From a bacterium (GTDB taxonomy: Bacteria; Auribacterota; Auribacteria; Auribacterales; Auribacteraceae): a DNA stretch of 64,000 bases. The stretch lies in the NCBI GenBank assembly GCA_018435605.1, contig JAHDNF010000002.1, forward strand, positions 248,001 through 312,000. Reading direction: 5' to 3'. This document shows, one piece after another, positions 62,001 to 64,000 of this stretch; the stretch's first letter is position 1, and each line of letters starts with the position of its first letter. The position numbers and the translations under genes are program-made. The notes beneath the pieces are model-generated. The model was not told the origin of the DNA. It saw only the letters and a list, made by a program, of their open reading frames with translations, and did not search any database.

Positions 62001-64000
62001 CGTGAGCCATCAAAACCGGTCCGGAATACAGATAAGACTCGCCTTTCGCGAACTCGCCTGACGAAAAATGCAACCTGCCCGTGGCATCATCTCTTTTCAA
62101 AATGTTACCTTCAGCCGGTATAGATTCTTCAAGGGCTACGAATTTTTCATCCCATAAATGTAATACCTCATCCGGTTGTTCTATTAAATCCTGCGGAGTG
62201 AACCGACTGGCAGTATAGGCCTGTACAAACATGTTGATTAAATCCGAGGACTCTTCGTGGCGCAGTTCCGGTGTTTGATCGAGAGCCTGCTTGTGAAAAC
62301 GTTCCTGCAGTTCAAGAGCCGATTTATAGTTATTGTATATCCACGAGCGCAGTGTTTGTGCCAGTTGAGTTCGGACATCATAATCAAGGGTATTCCAAGG
62401 AGTAGACATATCCATGCCCGCCAATTCGAGAGCTTTTTCCTGCCACAAACCGAGTTCGATTGCTTCGTGCCGGACATAAGGTTCAGAATAAGCTCCTTCG
62501 GCTACATAGATGGCGTTTCGTCTGATACCCGCATGCGCCTTTTGTCCTCCGAGAAATGCATTTATTCCTTTTACCACGAACACGGTTCTGCCTTCAAATT
62601 CACCGCGTGGTTCAAGACGGCCTTCCGAAGCGGCTGACAAAATAATATCGTTTACAGCCTCATGGGGCAATGCCGCAAGACCGATATCGGCTATATTTAT
62701 GTCCCGTCCGGCTATAACACCTTCCATTCGTCCGCTACCGATATCCACAGCGGCAAAATATTTGCGCATCAAGTGTCTTACATCTTCGGAAGCAACAGTC
62801 GACTGAATCAATCCGGGATAATATATACGCAGAAGTCCGGCGAAATTAGCGAACATTCGGTCAAGCATTCCTTTACCGCGCAACTGGTCGGCGTGAATGC
62901 GTCCGAGCGATATGTTGTTCAATTGTGTCTGCTGTAACGCAGAAAATGTACGGAACGAGAGAGAAAACTCGAAATCTCCTTCATTGAAATCACCGGAGAC
63001 AATAACGCTGATATGTTTTTTCAGATGCTCGACAGTATCAATGACAAGGCGATATTCACCGGAAACCCCGTCAAACCACATAACAGAAAGATACTGTTGT
63101 TGATTGTCATAGAGTTCCAACTGTAAACGTAATTCGCTGGCATTAAACCCTGTATCGCCGGTCAGATGAATACCCTTAGGCCTTATCCCGTTATTAAGCG
63201 AAGTAAACGCATCCCACATATCCTGGGTAATCCACGCAGAAATTTCCTGAGCCTGCAATCCGTCCTGTGTCAGAATCGGAACCAGACGTTCTATCCCTGC
63301 GTCCTGTGCAATAGCCGGCCTTGAATCCAGCGATACGTTGCGGTCGGTAAGGTAGCGATTGATAGCTGTTGCTATAGATACAACTGTATCTCGATTCCAT
63401 AACCCTATACGGTTTATTTGTTCCGCATCCAGATTTTCCCTCAAGATCCTGAGAAAATCGAAATACCCCTGAGTCAAAAAGTTACGGCCTTCTTCATATC
63501 CGACATCCATAATTCCGTCGAACAATGCCGAATACGCCGGCGGATTTTTCTGCAAGTAGTCCTTAAATTCAGGATATGTCTTGCTGATAGCGCCGGTCAT
63601 GTCGATATAGAAATATCTCACTAAAAACAGCATGAAATCCGAATACCTATCGCTTTGCTGTAATTTGCCCACATCGACCAGCGTGGCAGTGTAGCCGGTT
63701 TGAGGCGTTCCGGAAATCATTATATTTTCAAGATGGCTGTCGTAATAAAATCTTTTATAGCCACTATTTTTGAATACGTCTAGAAGAGCGCGCGCAGAGG
63801 CGCGAACCGCACCGGTATATCTATTGAAATAGTTTTCGATAGATTCGTCCGCGGCTTTTTTAAGAAATCCGCTTGAGATAAATCCTTCCGAATCAAAATT
63901 GAGAATATTTTCTCCGGCGGTAAGCGATTCGCTGAACACTTCGTCGTCCATAGACACGCCGTGGTTGACATATACCCCCATAAGCGGTACCGGACTGACT
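59017..64000 (-). CDS. Giant multidomain protein with kinase-like, caspase-like and duplicated HE-motif modules (5' end outside the window)
   Basis: The frame stays open to the right edge. A Met at 63981 has no ribosome site, so the N-terminus is probably missing; residue numbers below count from that Met (1654 residues). About 75-110: YYDSHLENIMISG, then TLVDVGKLQ, like the HxxN/DxG catalytic loop of protein-kinase-fold enzymes. About 428-565 and 750-887: two copies of a module sharing QKAHAGI-x2-NAIYVAEGAY, HE-x3-EL-x2-WQ and a following ELAG helix. Between them (about 655-735), LMAHGNTKDGVLYIGD and LLLAVCNTDN resemble the His-Gly and Cys strands of clan CD (caspase/CHAT/C80) peptidases, H660 and C696. 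The last 700 residues are mostly helical with no family I recognise. No homologue is named with confidence; proteins of this style occur in Omnitrophota-like genomes. Confidence 0.75.
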   Translation of the reverse strand, partial: VSPVPLMGVYVNHGVSMDDEVFSESLTAGENILNFDSEGFISSGFLKKAADESIENYFNRYTGAVRASARALLDVFKNSGYKRFYYDSHLENIMISGTPQTGYTATLVDVGKLQQSDRYSDFMLFLVRYFYIDMTGAISKTYPEFKDYLQKNPPAYSALFDGIMDVGYEEGRNFLTQGYFDFLRILRENLDAEQINRIGLWNRDTVVSIATAINRYLTDRNVSLDSRPAIAQDAGIERLVPILTQDGLQAQEISAWITQDMWDAFTSLNNGIRPKGIHLTGDTGFNASELRLQLELYDNQQQYLSVMWFDGVSGEYRLVIDTVEHLKKHISVIVSGDFNEGDFEFSLSFRTFSALQQTQLNNISLGRIHADQLRGKGMLDRMFANFAGLLRIYYPGLIQSTVASEDVRHLMRKYFAAVDIGSGRMEGVIAGRDINIADIGLAALPHEAVNDIILSAASEGRLEPRGEFEGRTVFVVKGINAFLGGQKAHAGIRRNAIYVAEGAYSEPYVRHEAIELGLWQEKALELAGMDMSTPWNTLDYDVRTQLAQTLRSWIYNNYKSALELQERFHKQALDQTPELRHEESSDLINMFVQAYTASRFTPQDLIEQPDEVLHLWDEKFVALEESIPAEGNILKRDDATGRLHFSSGEFAKGESYLYSGPVLMAHGNTKDGVLYIGDIPAREVVNRLAGERGYKSLLLAVCNTDNGQLGNTDIPVVYAKGVVQWDLTGYVVYGRWVANGQASLESLMFQFGFDDINVADVGLQAGAHQEVNVAIKQAGEDGRLEQIGVFNGKVVYLVKGVDVLTGQQKAHAGIAANAIYVAEGAYNFALVKHESEELEQWQKFALELAGREGEDWGAIALSDRKQLTQELRTWMRDNPRRAVTMQQRFHDRAESVSAVNGSVELIADSWIDSFIAQGVQQTQRQIDRASTEQAQHTEVQSVMPVKPDMPAQVVSVEQQPQPVVFTFDDMRGYILLYSDIPVNRLFATINSIDSQGTFDSFARDLFAQIQSKFGLTDASLVDRTTLAKIQNFISNSVQEVITKAGERQTDQPVALQRVDMKDIVARAIEQAGSLDQLRPQGLKEKMFQIGIESIQHKINQLRNADPSTAVLLQSVLDRIKNAVIAVIPSQDGSYGITTTENGYQFSHVATIDGKEVIFLGEGFYDTLLTGGLEEVLAHIGTQLYLNDQSATRPDETSVNQQASSLRAQFGNRLPDIIEDLTLKGMHNQRYKPLIDYIMDLGSIKPQYPLSPATINEIIPRLQELFKNAWADLDLDIEISNLPYRADIKISMDLLGKALDIIKVAMAKPDIYLFPKDLVMGKLTPVNFMLRETFRKFKEESVLNEGRHAIFVAVSLEDRTPGQFKSDLDSSTLRREGVKSNEMFDFIVTVETMDELLELIRLEYPAFTMTDLVNRVKILDIPQGALSTYAVDNGYRYQTVDPDAVMDVMHTSQKAVFMIDILRAFGNKKVPENIKVLDIADMIVLDQTYQQSIGDVIDVFMQFVKEVEKTRRQAWPAEALLDIFYGSVYPQLDSSVQAKFQSKSDAMKDMLTGEMQYTDLPAVFYQFVSPNAVGAQNMPYLQEKLNEQLNLYRIKTVFQRLKQINKNPPTIGEFMKRLDSIPDLRMDQSFARYLQVQVDSRSVNSNVMDIINQSARFDEAA
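61321..61734 (-). repeat. Second copy of the HE-motif module in the giant protein
   Basis: Residues about 750-887, related to the copy at 62287-62700: both read NxADxGL, then EGRLE/DGRLE, KGV/IN-x-LxGQ/GGQ, KAHAGI, NAIYVAEGAY, HExxEL-x2-WQ and QxRFH. The level of protein identity is roughly half, so the duplication is old. Confidence 0.75.
62287..62700 (-). repeat. First copy of the HE-motif module in the giant protein
   Basis: Residues about 428-565 of the frame; contains HEAIELGLWQ at 505-514, matched by HESEELEQWQ at 827-836 in the second copy. Confidence 0.75.

Noticed and set aside
63963-63981. Met at 63981 as the true start of the giant protein
   Set aside because: The frame remains open to the window edge with coding-like residues before the Met and no ribosome site, so the gene most likely begins beyond the window.

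Overview
The window looks like the chromosome of an uncultivated Gram-negative bacterium of the PVC/Omnitrophota-like candidate phyla (Omnitrophota or Auribacterota are my best guesses, by inference only). Reasons: a V-type rather than F-type ATPase operon; a complete Kdo/heptose and Lpt lipopolysaccharide block; HPr kinase with HPr and Enzyme I but no sugar permease; PEP-CTERM surface proteins; and one very large, repeat-containing protein of the kind common in those phyla. There is no rRNA, CRISPR array, insertion sequence or phage gene. One tRNA is present. Gene density is high and most genes sit in long co-directional runs.

Layout. 1-8.1 kb: a phosphodiesterase/alkaline phosphatase (cut by the left edge), a PEP-CTERM propeller protein, a fused 5-oxoprolinase, a GNAT protein and a lone FeoA. 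8.4-18 kb: a V-ATPase operon (subunits in the order H-C-I-K-F-E-A-B-D) followed by a universal stress protein and a PtsN-like EIIA. 18-25.6 kb: comF, leuS, a ComEA-like protein, two cysteine-rich small proteins, a rhomboid protease and the lptF/lptG pair. 25.8-31.2 kb: a DUF4340-cyclophilin fusion and a gap-pgk-tpiA-secG glycolytic run closed by a clear terminator. 31.4-38.6 kb: a five-gene Opp/Dpp peptide transporter in which the binding protein and both permeases carry large insertions. 38.7 kb: tRNA-Leu(GAG) and a bidirectional terminator. 38.8-56.8 kb, all on the minus strand: argA-like, leuC-leuD-leuB, heptose and Kdo synthesis with pyrG, lptC-lptA-lptB, hpf, hprK-ptsH-ptsI, a sugar nucleotidyltransferase, metK and ahcY. 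57.3-58.8 kb: two PEP-CTERM proteins, each behind a good sigma-70-like promoter. 59-64 kb: a giant protein running off the right edge.

How the genes fit together. The minus-strand block supplies the inner core sugars (Kdo, heptose), the CTP to activate Kdo, and the Lpt bridge; lptF/lptG elsewhere in the window complete the inner-membrane part. HPr, HPr kinase, Enzyme I and the EIIA near the V-ATPase form what looks like a regulatory rather than transporting PTS. gap/pgk/tpiA point to glycolytic metabolism.

The best candidates for something undescribed are the giant protein at the right edge (kinase-like catalytic loop, caspase-like His-Gly/Cys pair and a duplicated module with an HExxE-type motif) and the peptide transporter whose three exported or membrane parts have all gained extra domains.
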